From Flaccisagitta enflata (Eukaryota; Chaetognatha; Sagittoidea; Aphragmophora), in the NCBI GenBank assembly GCA_965153355.1, contig OZ231128.1, positions 30,752,001-30,816,000 on the forward strand: a DNA stretch of 64,000 bases, given 5' to 3'. Under the pieces are notes generated by a model. The model was not told where the DNA came from, ran no database searches, and worked only from the letters and a program-made list of their open reading frames with translations. Both the position numbers and the translations under genes were made by a program. Shown here one piece after another: positions 35,311 to 61,430 of the stretch (positions are counted from its first letter, which is position 1; every line of letters starts with the position of its first letter).

Positions 35311-35591
35311 GTAAAAAGGGGTTGTTTTGACACGAGTTTTATACATTTTTTCCTGATCTTCTTAAGAGGTGTATGAATTGCTGATTATAAACGACTTGTG
35401 ATGTAAACGACTTGTGATGTTCTCTCCAAATATTAGGCATTCCAATGAATAATGGTTATTTTCACTTCTTCAAAAACTTTCTTTAAAAATTTAAAAAAGA
35501 AGAATGTCCATGTCGCGGTGTCTGTGCAATCATGAGGCATGACAAGCATTTCATTGTTTTTGACTGTATCTGAAGAAGTCATCTTATCTTT

Positions 35592-35735
35592 TTAGTCGCG
35601 GACAAGCAACTCTACACCTTGGTCCGTCGGTTGGTTGGTCCGTCCCAAATTTTTTTGAATTGCAAATGGATTTTGCGTTACTGCTCCTGCCCAACCGTCC
35701 GCGACTGGATTGCTGTGTATCCGGCTCTATTAATC
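35592..35735 (+). mobile_element. (CCGT)n-family element, subtype B, short
   Basis: TTTTAGTCGCGGACAAGCAA, CTCTACACCTTGGTCCG, GTTACTGCTCCTGCCCAACC, GTCCGCGACTGGATTGCTGT, GTATCCGGCTC. Confidence 0.75.
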
Positions 35736-35820
35736 ATTAGTGTTATAAACGCCCTTCTTTGATTTACGCTTTTTTTTCTATATAAGCGACGACCTTTTTT
35801 GAAATCAGCCTGGGTGTTTT

Positions 35821-35862
<42 letters not shown>

Positions 35863-37179
35863 TTCAGCCTGAAATTCTCTTAAAGTGTTCCTAATTTCTT
35901 CAATGTTTACAAATATATAAATTGTATAAAAGTACCTTATTTGTAACAATTGTATCTTAAACTTGATTATTGTCGTGGGTTTTTTTATAATGCCTGATTT
36001 CATATAAAAACTAAAAAAATAATTATTTTCAAAGATAAAAAACTTATATTTCTGAAAATTTAAATACAATTTATTTTTTAGATAAGAAACTGAAGAAAAG
36101 GTTTATTTATTTTGTTCTTAAAATTTTGGCAAATCTCAGGCTCATGTCTCTTCTAAACTGGTCTCTTATAAAAAAAAAAGTATATTCGGTTTCCGTTTTT
36201 CCCTTCCCCTTCTCCTCCATCTCTTCGTTTGCCTCCCTCTCTTTCGCCTCCTCCTCATCCATATCTTTCTCTCCCTTCCTCTTCTTCTTTCTCTCCTTCC
36301 TCTTCTCCTTTCTCTCCTTCCTCTTCTCATTTCTCTCCTTCCTCATCTCATTTTCCCTCCTTCCTCTTCTCATTTTCCCTCCTTCCTTTTATATGGCGCG
36401 AATTCCGCTCTTTTCCACGGCGTTTGTTACGCAAATCATCATGTTTTCGGCCGAAGAGTGCACAAAAATGTATAAGATGATATACCAAAAAATAAAAGTA
36501 GCTCATTTTTAAGTGTTTAGAGAGTTTTTTACTTCATTTTACAGCGTCTCATAGAAAAGATAGTTGCTCAGGGGTGTCATGCGCCGATTTGTTTTCTGCG
36601 CACTATTTTTTGAGCAATTATACAAATTGCGAAGTTGCTCTTTTTCACGCCACGTCAATTTATTTGTTTGGTTTTGTTTGATTTTTCGGATATTGATCTT
36701 TTCTTCTCCTCACATTATCGAAGATTTTTTCAGCCTACAGTTTTACTTTGATTTTCGCGTTTGATCAATTACGTCGCAACCCATCATCCATCATGAAAAT
36801 CGGTAGGCAGTTTGATTGATTGGTTCGACGATGTATTTGTTGTAGGGTAAGAGTGATCAAAACTGAAAAATTCATCAAGAAAATTCAGCTGCGTTTCACC
36901 TCAGTTCAACCACCACTCAGTACTTTGGCGTATCTGCTACATTTGATTTTGTCTAGACTTGGAAGTACGAGGGAGCTCAATATCTGAAAGCTAGTTAATA
37001 ATGTAAGCTAATTAATATAATAGAGCAAGAGAATCAATGTTTTGCCTCTGTGAAGCTCACGCCTCAAGCGTCCGACAATGGGGTATAGAATATAAAAAAA
37101 ACTTTGTATAGAACTGCAGCGAGCAGCTGTCCTCTTTGTAAAAGTTTTAGATTCATCTAAATATTGGCTAAAATCGATT
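35736..37179. other. AT-rich DNA without recognised gene
   Basis: Poly-T at 35822-35856 and a pyrimidine-rich CTCCTT/CTTCCT tract at 36190-36390. The frames at 36107-36512 are explained by that tract. Confidence 0.4.
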
Positions 37180-37255
37180 AACCACTCAACGATTTGAACC
37201 TGTGACCTCCTAACAAACCTAACTTGAAGCACCTTAACTTTGAGTGACCAAACCA
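37180..37255 (-). repeat. tRNA-like sequence, possible SINE head
   Basis: The minus strand carries AGTTAAGGTGCTTCAAGTTA (A-box-like) and, about 40 bases on, AGGTCACAGGTTCAAATCG, close to the B-box consensus GGTTCRANTC. The fold is too degraded for a functional tRNA, so a tRNA-derived SINE remnant is likelier. Confidence 0.35.
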
Positions 37256-37294
37256 GGCAGCTCTTCAAAGAAAGGAAGCGAGAAAGAGAAAGAA

Positions 37295-37302
<8 letters not shown>

Positions 37303-37376
<74 letters not shown>

Positions 37377-37440
37377 GGAGAGAGAGAGAGACAGAGAGAG
37401 AGAGAGACAGAGAGAGAGAGACAGAGAGAGGCAAAGAGAC
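37303..37440. repeat. (AG)n microsatellite
   Basis: AG units with GACAGA variants at the right end. Confidence 0.95.
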
Positions 37441-37596
37441 AAAGACATACATGGCATTTCATGCGTGTTTGGATGAAAGCCTGTCTGTGTGTGAGGGAAA
37501 GCTCAAACAAAATGCTCATAAACGCTAAAAAAGTAAAAAAGAGACCAACCAATTAACGGACAGATAGACAAAGTGGGGTATAGAGCCACATAGTAC

Positions 37597-37740
37597 ACAA
37601 CTAAAAATCAGCTCTTTCTTAGCTATTAATTTCATGCATAATCCCATTCGGCCCCCAAAATTTGTTAACTTATGTAAACCACTTATGAGAAAAAAGGAAA
37701 TTCAAATTCTTCTGCAGGAATATTGCTCATTTGGCCAGAT
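37597..37740 (+). mobile_element. Partial copy of the ~350 bp palindrome-ended element
   Basis: Carries AGCTCTTTCTTAGCTATTAA, TTTCATGCATAATCCCATTC, GGCCC and TTCTGCAGGAATATTGCTC as in the copies at 1858 and 54330. Confidence 0.55.
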
Positions 37741-38126
37741 ACTTTAGTAAAGTGGTAACAAAAAAAAAATTAAGTCTAGACGAAATCTACTGTAGTCGGA
37801 AATAAATTGAGACAAATGAACGCAACGATTTCGCATTTAATTCTAAAATGCTTCTTTAATTAACCATTATTCCATTTAGCCTCTGCGTTCATCGGCAACG
37901 AAACGTGAAAAGGCCAAGAATTCAAGACAGAATCAATTTGTCAACGTCCATCCAACATCAGGTTTGTCACCCCGAAAAAAAAAAGCAATATCCATTGGAG
38001 GAGTTACCATTTTTTATCCTGGATAACACAAATCACTGTCTAAAATGCCTCAGCATGTGGCCTAGCGCATAATCCTCTCTACAAAGAAAAAGCTCTTTCT
38101 CCGCCAGCGTGTGTCTAGATCCATTC

Positions 38127-38325
<199 letters not shown>

Positions 38326-38764
38326 CGATGACATGTCAGATATATGGTGGAACACGCTTTCAGACTTCATACTTTAAAGTGACAGGTGCTCATCATCTTA
38401 AAACGAGAATTGTGTTCCATCTATCACAAATGTAATCTTTTTGCCTCCCACTGTCACATCAGAGACAATGGCCAAAGCACCAAGAATTATCTTTTTTTTT
38501 CTTTTTTTATTCCCACTCTTTTTTTGGTAACTCGACTGATATAAAAGAAGATTTTTCTCTATTCAATTAATCTGCATTAATGTATCTCGGCCGATTTACA
38601 AGTTTATCAGTCACTTTCAATCAGATTTTGCGTTGCGCGCTGCTGTTGATTTATTATCATTTATTTTGGACGCCTGCCTTATAAATTAAATACTGTTTGA
38701 CATTTTCTTCTGGAAATTATGCCATTCTATTCTCACGTTTTACGCATCATGTTTTGTCTAAATA

Positions 38765-38935
38765 AGGCCCGATACACGGCTACCCCAGTAGCCTGTGGGT
38801 GGGCAGGGTCCGTATTTGAGGTCACTTCATCATATGTGCAGGAGCAGTGAGGCCAAAGACCGCAAAAAAAAAAATAAAGTGTGACGAACCGTCGGTCGGA
38901 CCAACGGACCGACAAAGCGGGGTGTACTATCTTAG
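38765..38935 (-). mobile_element. (CCGT)n-family element, subtype B, reverse
   Basis: The plus strand reads AAGGCCCGATACACGGCTAC, CCCAGTAGCCTGTGGGTGGG, AAAGTGTGACGAACCGTCGG and CCGACAAAGCGGGGTGTA, the exact complement order of subtype B. The hairpin head is truncated. Confidence 0.75.
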
Positions 38936-39545
38936 AAAAAAAATGTTACAACCTAAGATTTTAGTTCGTTTATTACCTAAAGGACAAAAACCAGTCAATT
39001 GTAAATCAATCAATAATTGATATTTGTTCCCCCTTGTTTATTAATGGTCGCCATTTGCCAGGGAAGTGATTTACAGCGCCTCTGAAAGCACTGTTGTGTG
39101 ACAGCACTCCAAACTTTTTGTGCAGTAAAATGTATTTTCTTTTCCTATCTTTGAGTGTCCATAACTTTTTAAAGGCAGGACCAATCTTGTTTTGCTAGAA
39201 ATAGAGAAGAAAACCCTTGAAAAACTCTCTCTGAGCACATTAAAGGGTATATATCGAGTCATAGACAAACTCTGATCCCAGTTCGCCTGATTTTGTCAGA
39301 GGTGTTAGCACGCGACTAAAAACTTATCTCCCCTTTTTTTGGTCGGTTTGTTTGACGGATTCCCGAACCAAAAGACAAGTTTTGGGAAGGAAGCCAAAAA
39401 CGTGGGTGGGAGTGAAGACAAAACGAATATTCCTTAGGGCTGGATGGTTGATAAACATTCGGCTACGTTCAAACGAATTACCGACGCTGGTTAAAGAAAA
39501 GGTTTCATGACCACTCGCTGCAATTATTCGCTCTCGCCACCCCGT
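38936..39545. other. Unique DNA, no gene recognised
   Basis: No splice-supported exon and no repeat family seen, apart from an isolated GTTAGCACGCGACTAAAAAC near 39303, the end of a (CCGT)n-family copy. Confidence 0.35.
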
Positions 39546-39549
39546 TTTA

Positions 39550-39860
39550 CAGTCAATGGACAAAACATAATAGGTATATATATCATACTGATGACTTTTA
39601 TTCAACTTACTGTTCTTAAACAAAATATTGTTTGCAACAATCAGTTGTTGAAATAACAGCTGGCTGCAATGAACAAAATCTTGTTATGAATAACTGGTTG
39701 TTTGAATGACAGCCGGCTGTAATGCTCCAATTTTGTAAGATTACAGCCGGCTATAACTTCAACCACCAGTTGTTGTGTACAATATTTTGTTCATGAACAG
39801 TAAATTGGATAAAAGTCAACGGTATGATATATATACCTATTATGTTTTGTCTACTGACTG
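39550..39860. mobile_element. CAGTC-type inverted-repeat element (311 bp) with TTTA target duplication
   Basis: Ends CAGTCAATGGACAAAACATA and the inverted CAGTCAGTAGACAAAACATA continue as AATAGGTATATATATCATAC on both sides. TTTA flanks both ends (39546-39549, 39861-39864). The interior repeats GACAGCCGGCTGTAATG and its complement. It shares termini with the element at 57516-58040. Confidence 0.82.
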
Positions 39861-39864
39861 TTTA

Positions 39865-41628
39865 ATCAACATAGAATTTGATGGTAAAATTTGTGGAGCA
39901 AAATTTGATAAGCTTTTTGAATTGGGGGTGGCGGCACTATGAAGATCATGGTCAAGATAACTATTACTGATGGCAGTTCCAGCCATTGGAGAGGTTTTAT
40001 AGTCCCACCCATATACTCAATGTTGCTCTTACTTTCCACCATGATTTTAGTAGGTTGGCTTGTTCGCAATTCATTGGTCGATCCATCGGTCAGTCGTCTT
40101 GTTAGTCGATCTGTCGGTGGGAATAGTCAAATTGTCGCCAACGAATTTGCAGTGTACGCAGATAATGGTCTACTGTTCGATTGATTAAGAATTCTACCAA
40201 CCCAAAACTTTTCAACCTCGTCTGATTAGAATCGACAATACGGAAAACAAATGGTAGCCGTTATCTAATCTTGCGTATTTCAAAGAGTGCGGGCTTTCAG
40301 AGTGAAACAAAAAGATTTCCAGTCATTGTCACCATATGGTGCGAGTGTAGTTGAAAAAAGGGCCGCCACCGGATCGCTCAATTCATTCGCTCACGTCACT
40401 TACTTCCCTGGAATGTATTGATGCTCAATTTCCGTTATTGAAATTTCGATCGTTGCTTAATTTGCCATATAGCCATACCGTTGCAATGCCAATAGAGTCG
40501 CCAAATCTCAAAGATGTTAACAAGTATGAATTCACTCTACGCCACAAAAGGCGGAGTACCAAGTGAGCAGAGGAACCAGTAAAAGCCTACCCTTAGTTGG
40601 TCTAGTATGATGGACTTTTAACTTCTGGTCTTATACAGTTTCGATTTCATCTCCTTAGGCCTCCCATACTTTCAATGAAATCATGTATGAACTTGATAAG
40701 TGATTCTAGATAAAAAAAGAATGCAATACAATCTCTTGTTGGAGATACAGATATCCTTGATTTTGTTGTCTTGAATCCTAATCTGCGGCATTTTTTCAAA
40801 ACATGGTGGACACACTCCATACAAAACGGAGGCGCGTCAATCAATGAGTGGCTTTCACTTTACTTTCGCCTGATTCACCCGTTGACGGTTTTGTTAAAAG
40901 CCTCTTTGTTAATGAATATCTCAGAGCGGTGAGTTCGCCTTTACGCTGATCTTTCCTTCTTATCGTCATTTTAACTCGCGAATCTATAAGATGCTATGTC
41001 GGTCCGTTGGTAATACGTTCAATGTATAAGCGCTTTTCGCGTCACTGCTTCAGTGCTCGTACCCATCCATCGTCGACTGTTGCTCTGTTGGACCTATTCT
41101 CTTTTAGAAAAGCCTTTCCTCTACTCATTGTTATGCATCTTCTTCTCTGTTCTGCTTTAGTCTCAGCTGCCGTTTGCCTTTTTTTCGCTTTTGTTTTCCT
41201 CTCTTTTTATCTCTTTTTATCTTCTTGACATTTTTGTTTTGTTTCCTCCATTGATTTATTCCCTTTATCCATCGCCCATTTTAAAATCGTCTTCATTTCC
41301 CTCTACTACAGTTTTGTTTGCACTCTCCCTAGAATTTTGCTATATTTTGTTTGCACTGTCCCTGGGATTTTGCTATATCTTGTTTGCACTCTCCCCGAAA
41401 TTTTGCAAAATTTTGTTTTTAGTTTTGTTCTCTTTTTTCCTTGTCTGGTCAATTTACCTTTTCTGTTGACTGTCTTTTTATTTCTTTCTTATGTTTATCA
41501 GATGAGCATTCCCCCCCCCCCCCTTATTCTCTTTCTCTCTCCACTTTTCGGCTCGTTTAGCCTCTCCCCCAGATTGAGAATTTCTTTGATCTTCATTGGA
41601 GATATACAAATAAACTTATTCAATTGAG

Positions 41629-41637
<9 letters not shown>
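39865..41637. other. Intergenic DNA; ~37 bp triplicated motif
   Basis: Near 41312-41420 a TTTTGTTTGCACTCTCCC-type unit occurs three times at about 37 bp spacing. A fragment of a (CCGT)n-family head lies at 40978-41010. No gene is recognised. Confidence 0.4.
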
Positions 41638-41679
<42 letters not shown>

Positions 41680-41936
41680 AGTGATACTGGTAAATAGAGA
41701 CGCAGGTGTACTGTACCGTACAAGAAGAAGTTTGGGAAATTGCCAAAATGAAAACCTACTGGCATCAAATGTTATAACCCTAAAATTTTTTGTTTGAAAG
41801 TAGATGGAAAAAGGATGAAAAGATAGAAAGAAGAAAGAAGAAAGAAAAAAAAAAGAAAGAAAAAAAAGAACAAACAAACAAGAAAGAAAAAAAGAAAAAC
41901 AAACAAACAAACAAACAAACAAATAAACAAAAAAAT

Positions 41937-42013
<77 letters not shown>

Positions 42014-42018
42014 AAAAA
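41638..42018. repeat. (AG)n and (GAAA)n microsatellites
   Basis: (AG)n at 41638-41677 and (GAAA)n at about 41937-42018, with A-rich (AAAC)n between. Confidence 0.93.
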
Positions 42019-42359
42019 AGCATGAATGAATGAATAAAAAGATGAACAAACAAAGAAAAAACTAACAGAAAGAGAAAAAAAAAAACATGAGGTAGAAAGT
42101 GAGAGATATCCAATTTACACGATCTGCGGCGTCGGCAGGTCTCTGTTACCATCCGATCCATGCCGTAAATCAACAAAGTAAAAGCGAAGATTCAATGTTT
42201 TCTTACTTCACTGGAAATGACAAACAAAAAAAAAGGCTAAGTGATCGAGAGACTCTCCCTCTCACGTCGATGGCGAGACGTCAAAGGGGGAACGCCAAGG
42301 GGCTTTTTTTTTATCATGATCAATGTTGTTGTACATGGAAATCACAAAATTTGGCCGTT

Positions 42360-42682
42360 TTTTTTTTTTTTTTTTATTTTGTTTTCATTTTTGTTTTCAT
42401 TTTTGTTTTTGTTTTCATTTTTGTTTTCATTTTTGCTTTTGTTTTTGTTTTTGTTTTTGTTTTTGTTTTTGTTTTGTTTTTTGTTTTTTTGTTTTTGTTT
42501 TTTTGTTTTTGTTTTTGTTTGTTTTTGTTTTTTGTTTGTTTTTTGTTTTTTTTTTAGATTTTTTTTTTCAGTTTTAGTTTTAGTTTTAGTTTTAGTTTTA
42601 GTTTTAGTTTTAGTTTTAGTTTTAGTTTTAGTGTCAGTGTTAGTGTTAGTGTTAGTGTTTTTTTTTTTTTTTTTTTTTTTTT
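42360..42682. repeat. (TTTTTG)n and (TTTTAG)n hexanucleotide arrays
   Basis: (TTTTTG/TTTTCA)n at 42360-42545, (TTTTAG)n at 42571-42630, TTAGTG units, then poly-T to 42682. It is followed directly by a (CCGT)n-family tail (42700-42750: CCAACCGTCCGTGACTGGGG). Confidence 0.88.
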
Positions 42683-42918
42683 GTCTTAGTTACTACAGCC
42701 TTTGCCCAACCGTCCGTGACTGGGGTGCTGTGTATCTGGCCTTGTTTTTTACCACCATGCACAAATCTCAAAGCGTATTTGATCTGGTCATTTCAGCGTT
42801 CAGTCGTGTGTCAACTTTTTTTTTTTCATGGCAAAAGGTCAGGCACTTGTTTATCCATAGTTTCGTTCGCTACCCCGTCATACCCAACCGGCCTTGCTAT
42901 TGAAAGATCACTACCTAG

Positions 42919-43292
<374 letters not shown>

Positions 43293-43491
43293 AGCGAGAT
43301 GCCCATTTTGACGCCTGTTTTGTGTTTTTCTTTTCATCCTGATGAGTTTTTTTTAACCCTGGTCATGACTAGTGGATAAAATATCTAGATGCTTTGGAAA
43401 ACATATCAAATGTTTTGAACGAAGTCGGGAGAGACATGGAGAAGGAAAAGGCGGTAAACAAGAGAAAAAAAAGAAGAAGCAAGAAGAAGGA

Positions 43492-43760
<269 letters not shown>

Positions 43761-43845
43761 CTGTTTTAGTCAATGGTCATTAGGTAATAGGCATCGACAG
43801 TGATGCATAACACCAAATAAAGCAAAGTGTTTCTTACCAACAAGT

Positions 43846-44030
43846 GACCCGGGTGACAATATCGTTGCAGACTCATGGGCAGGGGTATACAACCCTCTCC
43901 CTCCCGCCTATCATATCCCCGCGAAATCACACTTTAATTTCGAACGTTACCCTCGGACAGATCGACGAACTGAAGGACCAACGTTTGGACCGACGAACCA
44001 ATCGACCAACAGACAAATTCATACTTAGTA
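43846..44030 (-). mobile_element. (CCGT)n-family element, subtype A, reverse, diverged
   Basis: The plus strand reads AAGTGACCCGGGTGACAATA, TCGTTGCAGACTCATGGGCA and GGGGTATACAACCC, then CGGACAGATCGACGAACTGA. This matches the tail-to-array order of subtype A. The head is missing. Confidence 0.55.
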
Positions 44031-44283
44031 ACTAATGGAATAGTAATGGGAATAATATTCTACCCGGTTTAATTTCAACCAATTAAATTCTCTCCATATA
44101 ATAGCACCACAAGGGAGGCAGACTCGGAAGGGCAGGAAGAAAGCGGGAAGCGAGTTCCTGTTTCCTCGTAAATATTTGTTGCTTGATGATCTTCATTATA
44201 TTACCCTCGTGTTTCACCATAATTAAGCGTGCATCACTTAGAGCAAATTTCGTCTGATTTGAACATTTCTTTGAATAAGACAA

Positions 44284-44510
44284 CATGTTAAAGTCATACG
44301 ATAAGTTTTTGATGTACGGTTGAAGTCATATCCATACGTCTAAATTCATTTTTCAGCGTTTTATCAATGTGGCCAGGGCATCAATGTAGCATCACCACAC
44401 ATGTTAAAGTTTTACGATAAGTATTTGCTGTACAGTTTATGTCATGTCATATCCATTCCTCCATATTCACTTTTCAGCGCTATATCAATTGCGCATCACA
44501 AGACATGTCC
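44284..44510. repeat. ~117 bp tandem duplication
   Basis: ACATGTTAAAGTCATACGAT (44284) recurs as ACATGTTAAAGTTTTACGAT (44400), and both are followed by TCATATCCAT, a TTCATTTTTCAGCG-like block and ATATCAAT. The two units have diverged. Confidence 0.7.
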
Positions 44511-45008
<498 letters not shown>

Positions 45009-45660
45009 TGTAATATTAAAAATAATAATAATAACAATAAAATAAATTATGGTAGGATTAGCATAGACCCGTTGCCCAAAAAGATCAGAACAAATCGACG
45101 AAATATTCTTTTATCGCTGAACAAGTGGCCACTGAGCCCAATATGTGCATGACGGCGCGTCATAAAATAAAATCAAAGTGAGTCATAGGCAAAGCTTATC
45201 CATGAGTAACTACAAGTACAAATACAAGCATAACCCGGACGTCCGAATAAGAACAACATGCTGACGCAGTTTGGCTCGTTGGTTTCTAAAGCTAAAGGGA
45301 ACTGATTTTAGGGACTTATATAGACGGATGCGCGACTTACTGTGGTTAAGATAAAAACTTTTTGAATGACGTGCAAGTAAATTTGGACGTTTGGTTGTTT
45401 GGTTGTTTGGTCGACCAAGAGCGTCTCTCGTTTAGGTCGGGATTTCCTATACAAGTAAGCCGACTTAGTGATACAGTTAAATCCCGCTCCTACGGCCTTC
45501 AAGGGACCAACAAAACTTATCTATCCTAAAACAAATTCTGTTATCCAATATAGAGAATAAAAAGAAACATGTTAAAGGGATTATAATTTTTCATCCATTA
45601 TAGGCGGAATTGCGTTAGAAGCGGAGCCATTAAAGCGGGGTTCAACTGTACTTTTGAATA

Positions 45661-45930
45661 ACAAGGCCGGATACACGGTCAATATGTATTCTCTAGCGGG
45701 TGGGCAGCAGCAGAGATGCGGGTGAGTAGTTAAGAGTATGTAAATAGGCTGAGGCTGTTTTGTGGCTGGGCAGGGGCCGTAATGCTCAGAAATAATCATT
45801 TCAGCATTATCCAAAATTTCGCGTTACTAACTTACACGTGTCACTTGCACATGTCGCATATCCACAGACACAACTACATGACTAAACCTATGGACACAAC
45901 TTCTTTCAGAGTCGCTTTGCCAGTGACTAA
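45661..45930 (-). mobile_element. (CCGT)n-family element, subtype B, reverse, decayed
   Basis: Begins AACAAGGCCGGATACACGGT, the complement of the subtype B tail, with GCGGGTGGGCAGCAGCAG following, and ends near AGAGTCGCTTTGCCAGTGAC, the complement of a hairpin head. There is no CCGT array. Confidence 0.55.
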
Positions 45931-48357
45931 GCGTTAGGTTTGACGGGTGATCGTTGGCACTAAACTCTTTTTGCTGGTGACGAGATATTGCCTGGGGACA
46001 AAACAATTTCGTTCGACGGTTCGAGTACATCCGGTTTCTTCCTTTTACGTCGCGGACCAGCGACTCTATCAGAGGCTTGGGGGGGGGGGGTGGACTCAGG
46101 GCTCGGCAAAATTTATAGCTGCCTGCAAGCTGGATTTTGTCACTGGTTCTTGCCTACAAAAGTTGTGTATGAATAATCCAGTATAAGATATCTTTCAAAT
46201 ACTGATTTTGGGCAATCTGCATAAAGAAAATATTTATTGGTATTTGTACACCACTCCTTTCTTTTCCTTTCCATTGATTTTTTTTTATCTTCTTTTTTCT
46301 TTTATCAATTTTTTTTCTTTACTGTTTTCTCCCTGCCTACAAAATTTGCTCAATGCCTACAAGCAATGCTTGCGTGCTTTGGCACTTCTCTATACCCTTG
46401 TGGTTTGTTCGCTTCCGCTTCCGCCAATTTCGCCCATTTTGATTAACACTTTCGCCTCTCTCGCCAGTTTTGATTAACAATATACTGTCCCATGAATCCT
46501 CTTTACAGTCTTAATATCCTCATTGACCATCTCTCTCCCATTTCAACTTCTCCATGGCTCCAACCGACCTTCTTCCTCTTACATTATTTCAACTGATAGT
46601 CCTTTGCGCGTCACAATATCTATAAAACTGTCGCCTTAACATCGCATCAACTCCGCTTTTCTAGTCTTTCTTCCACCCACCGTCCCACCCAACTGCGGCT
46701 GCGCTGCCCCGCTTTCAACAGATCTCTCCCCTCTTCCCCCCCATTTTACCTCCTCAAGCTTTCTCCTCCCCCTTCCTCTTTCAACCCCCTACCTCAACTT
46801 CCTATGTCTTAACCCTCCACAGTCTACTCACTCATTTCATGTTGTTTCCAAAACCACCTATAGACTATGCTCCTTATCCTCCAGAACGCTTTCATCTGCC
46901 TCTCTGCCTCCTCGTCCTCGTCCTCCTCCTACTCCTCCCTTTATCTTTTTTCCTCTTGTATTTTCCTTTCCTTTTCCTCTTTCTCTTGCGTTCGCCGCCT
47001 GATGGGGATTTTTACGACGTTCCCAGAGGATGCGACAATTCCTCGATTCCTTGATTGCTTCGACGTGACGACAAATTCAAAGTTTTTCAACCGGTTTTTT
47101 TTTTCTTTTCTTTTTTTTTTGCTGCCGAAATACGCAAAAATTCATTTATTCTCCTCTCGTATTTTCACCGCTTTATTGCTATATTGCCTTGTCGTTACTC
47201 AAGTGCCATGAGAGCAAGGCCGGATATGTCAATGGGCAGTAATGATAAAAAAGATAATTTCTGATATGGGTCTATAGTATGACAAACCGACGGACTGACA
47301 CACCATGTTTACATACAGTCGGGCCTCAAAATAGGGTACTTGTTTTTAAAGCATACAAACCATTGGGGCTTCAAACGAAACAATAATAACAATCTCCTAG
47401 TTTATTCTACAATGTATAATGGCAATTTTGTCCCGGGATATACTCTCTAGTGAGGCTCAACTGTGCAGCAAAATCATATTTCAACAAGAGCTAAGCGGAA
47501 TTTCACATGTCTTACATATATTATCTCCGTTAATGTTTTAAGTCGCGTGCTACTCGACTATACACCCCGCTTTGTCGGTCCGTCGCGTCGGTCCGTCACA
47601 CTTTTTTTGTTATTTCATACCATGTATCAGTGAGTCAGTGGCATTACCCATTCGCAACCAACTTAACCTATGCCAGAGATTTTAAGTTGATTTTCGCTTC
47701 CAAGGCCGGTTGAAGTGCATATAAGTTTCTCGTGTTTCCGCCTGGTCTTCCCTCTGCTCTGGTGTCCCAAGTCTTCATTTAATGATCTGTTTTCCTGCTC
47801 AATTTGAAGGATCCTCACACAACACAGATCCAACTTTCAAGCCTCGTAATTCGATCATCAAATCGTTAAAAAGGGCATTAAATTCTTCAAAGTAAAAACT
47901 TTTGTCGAATTCACATTCGCAGCACGAAGTAAACATAAAGAAAAAGACAAAAACAAAAACAAAAAAGGTCCATCAGTCAGAGTATCTGTGTGAAATTGAG
48001 ATGCCAAACATGGAAAAGTCGCGTTACTCGCGTATGGCGTAAAAAGATTAACATTACTTGAAACAAAAAGACAGTGAAATGTTATGGACTGATTGACCAA
48101 CCAACCGATTGGTCGAGAGCGGAATGCATACTTTGCTTTGTTTTGTCAACTGATTATGTACTTGATTGTGTTATTGATTTTTGCTATTTTATTCTCTCAA
48201 CAGACTTGGATGGTACACGAACGCATAAAATGATACCGTCGGTTATGTCGATGAGGATGTCAAAAGACCAGGATTGCCTCTAAGAGCCTCAAATTTGCAC
48301 TTCTTGGTCTGCTTTGTTGCGTAGAGAAGAAAGGCTGAGGAAGAGGAAAGGCTGGAG
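45931..48357. other. Upstream DNA of the FMRFamide-receptor-like gene
   Basis: Contains a pyrimidine-rich tract at 46680-46990, a truncated subtype B (CCGT)n copy at 47541-47600 (AGTCGCGTGCTACTCGACTA, CACCCCGCTTTGTCGG) and a (CCGT)n-head fragment at 46047-46080. A pyrimidine-rich stretch ending GTTGCGTAG at 48324 could be a splice acceptor for an upstream non-coding exon. Confidence 0.4.

Positions 48358-61430
<13,073 letters not shown>

Noticed and set aside
42571-42660. (TTTTAG)n and TTAGTG units as telomeric variant repeats
   Set aside because: Short, mixed with poly-T and TTTTTG arrays in the middle of the window, best read as hexanucleotide microsatellite slippage.
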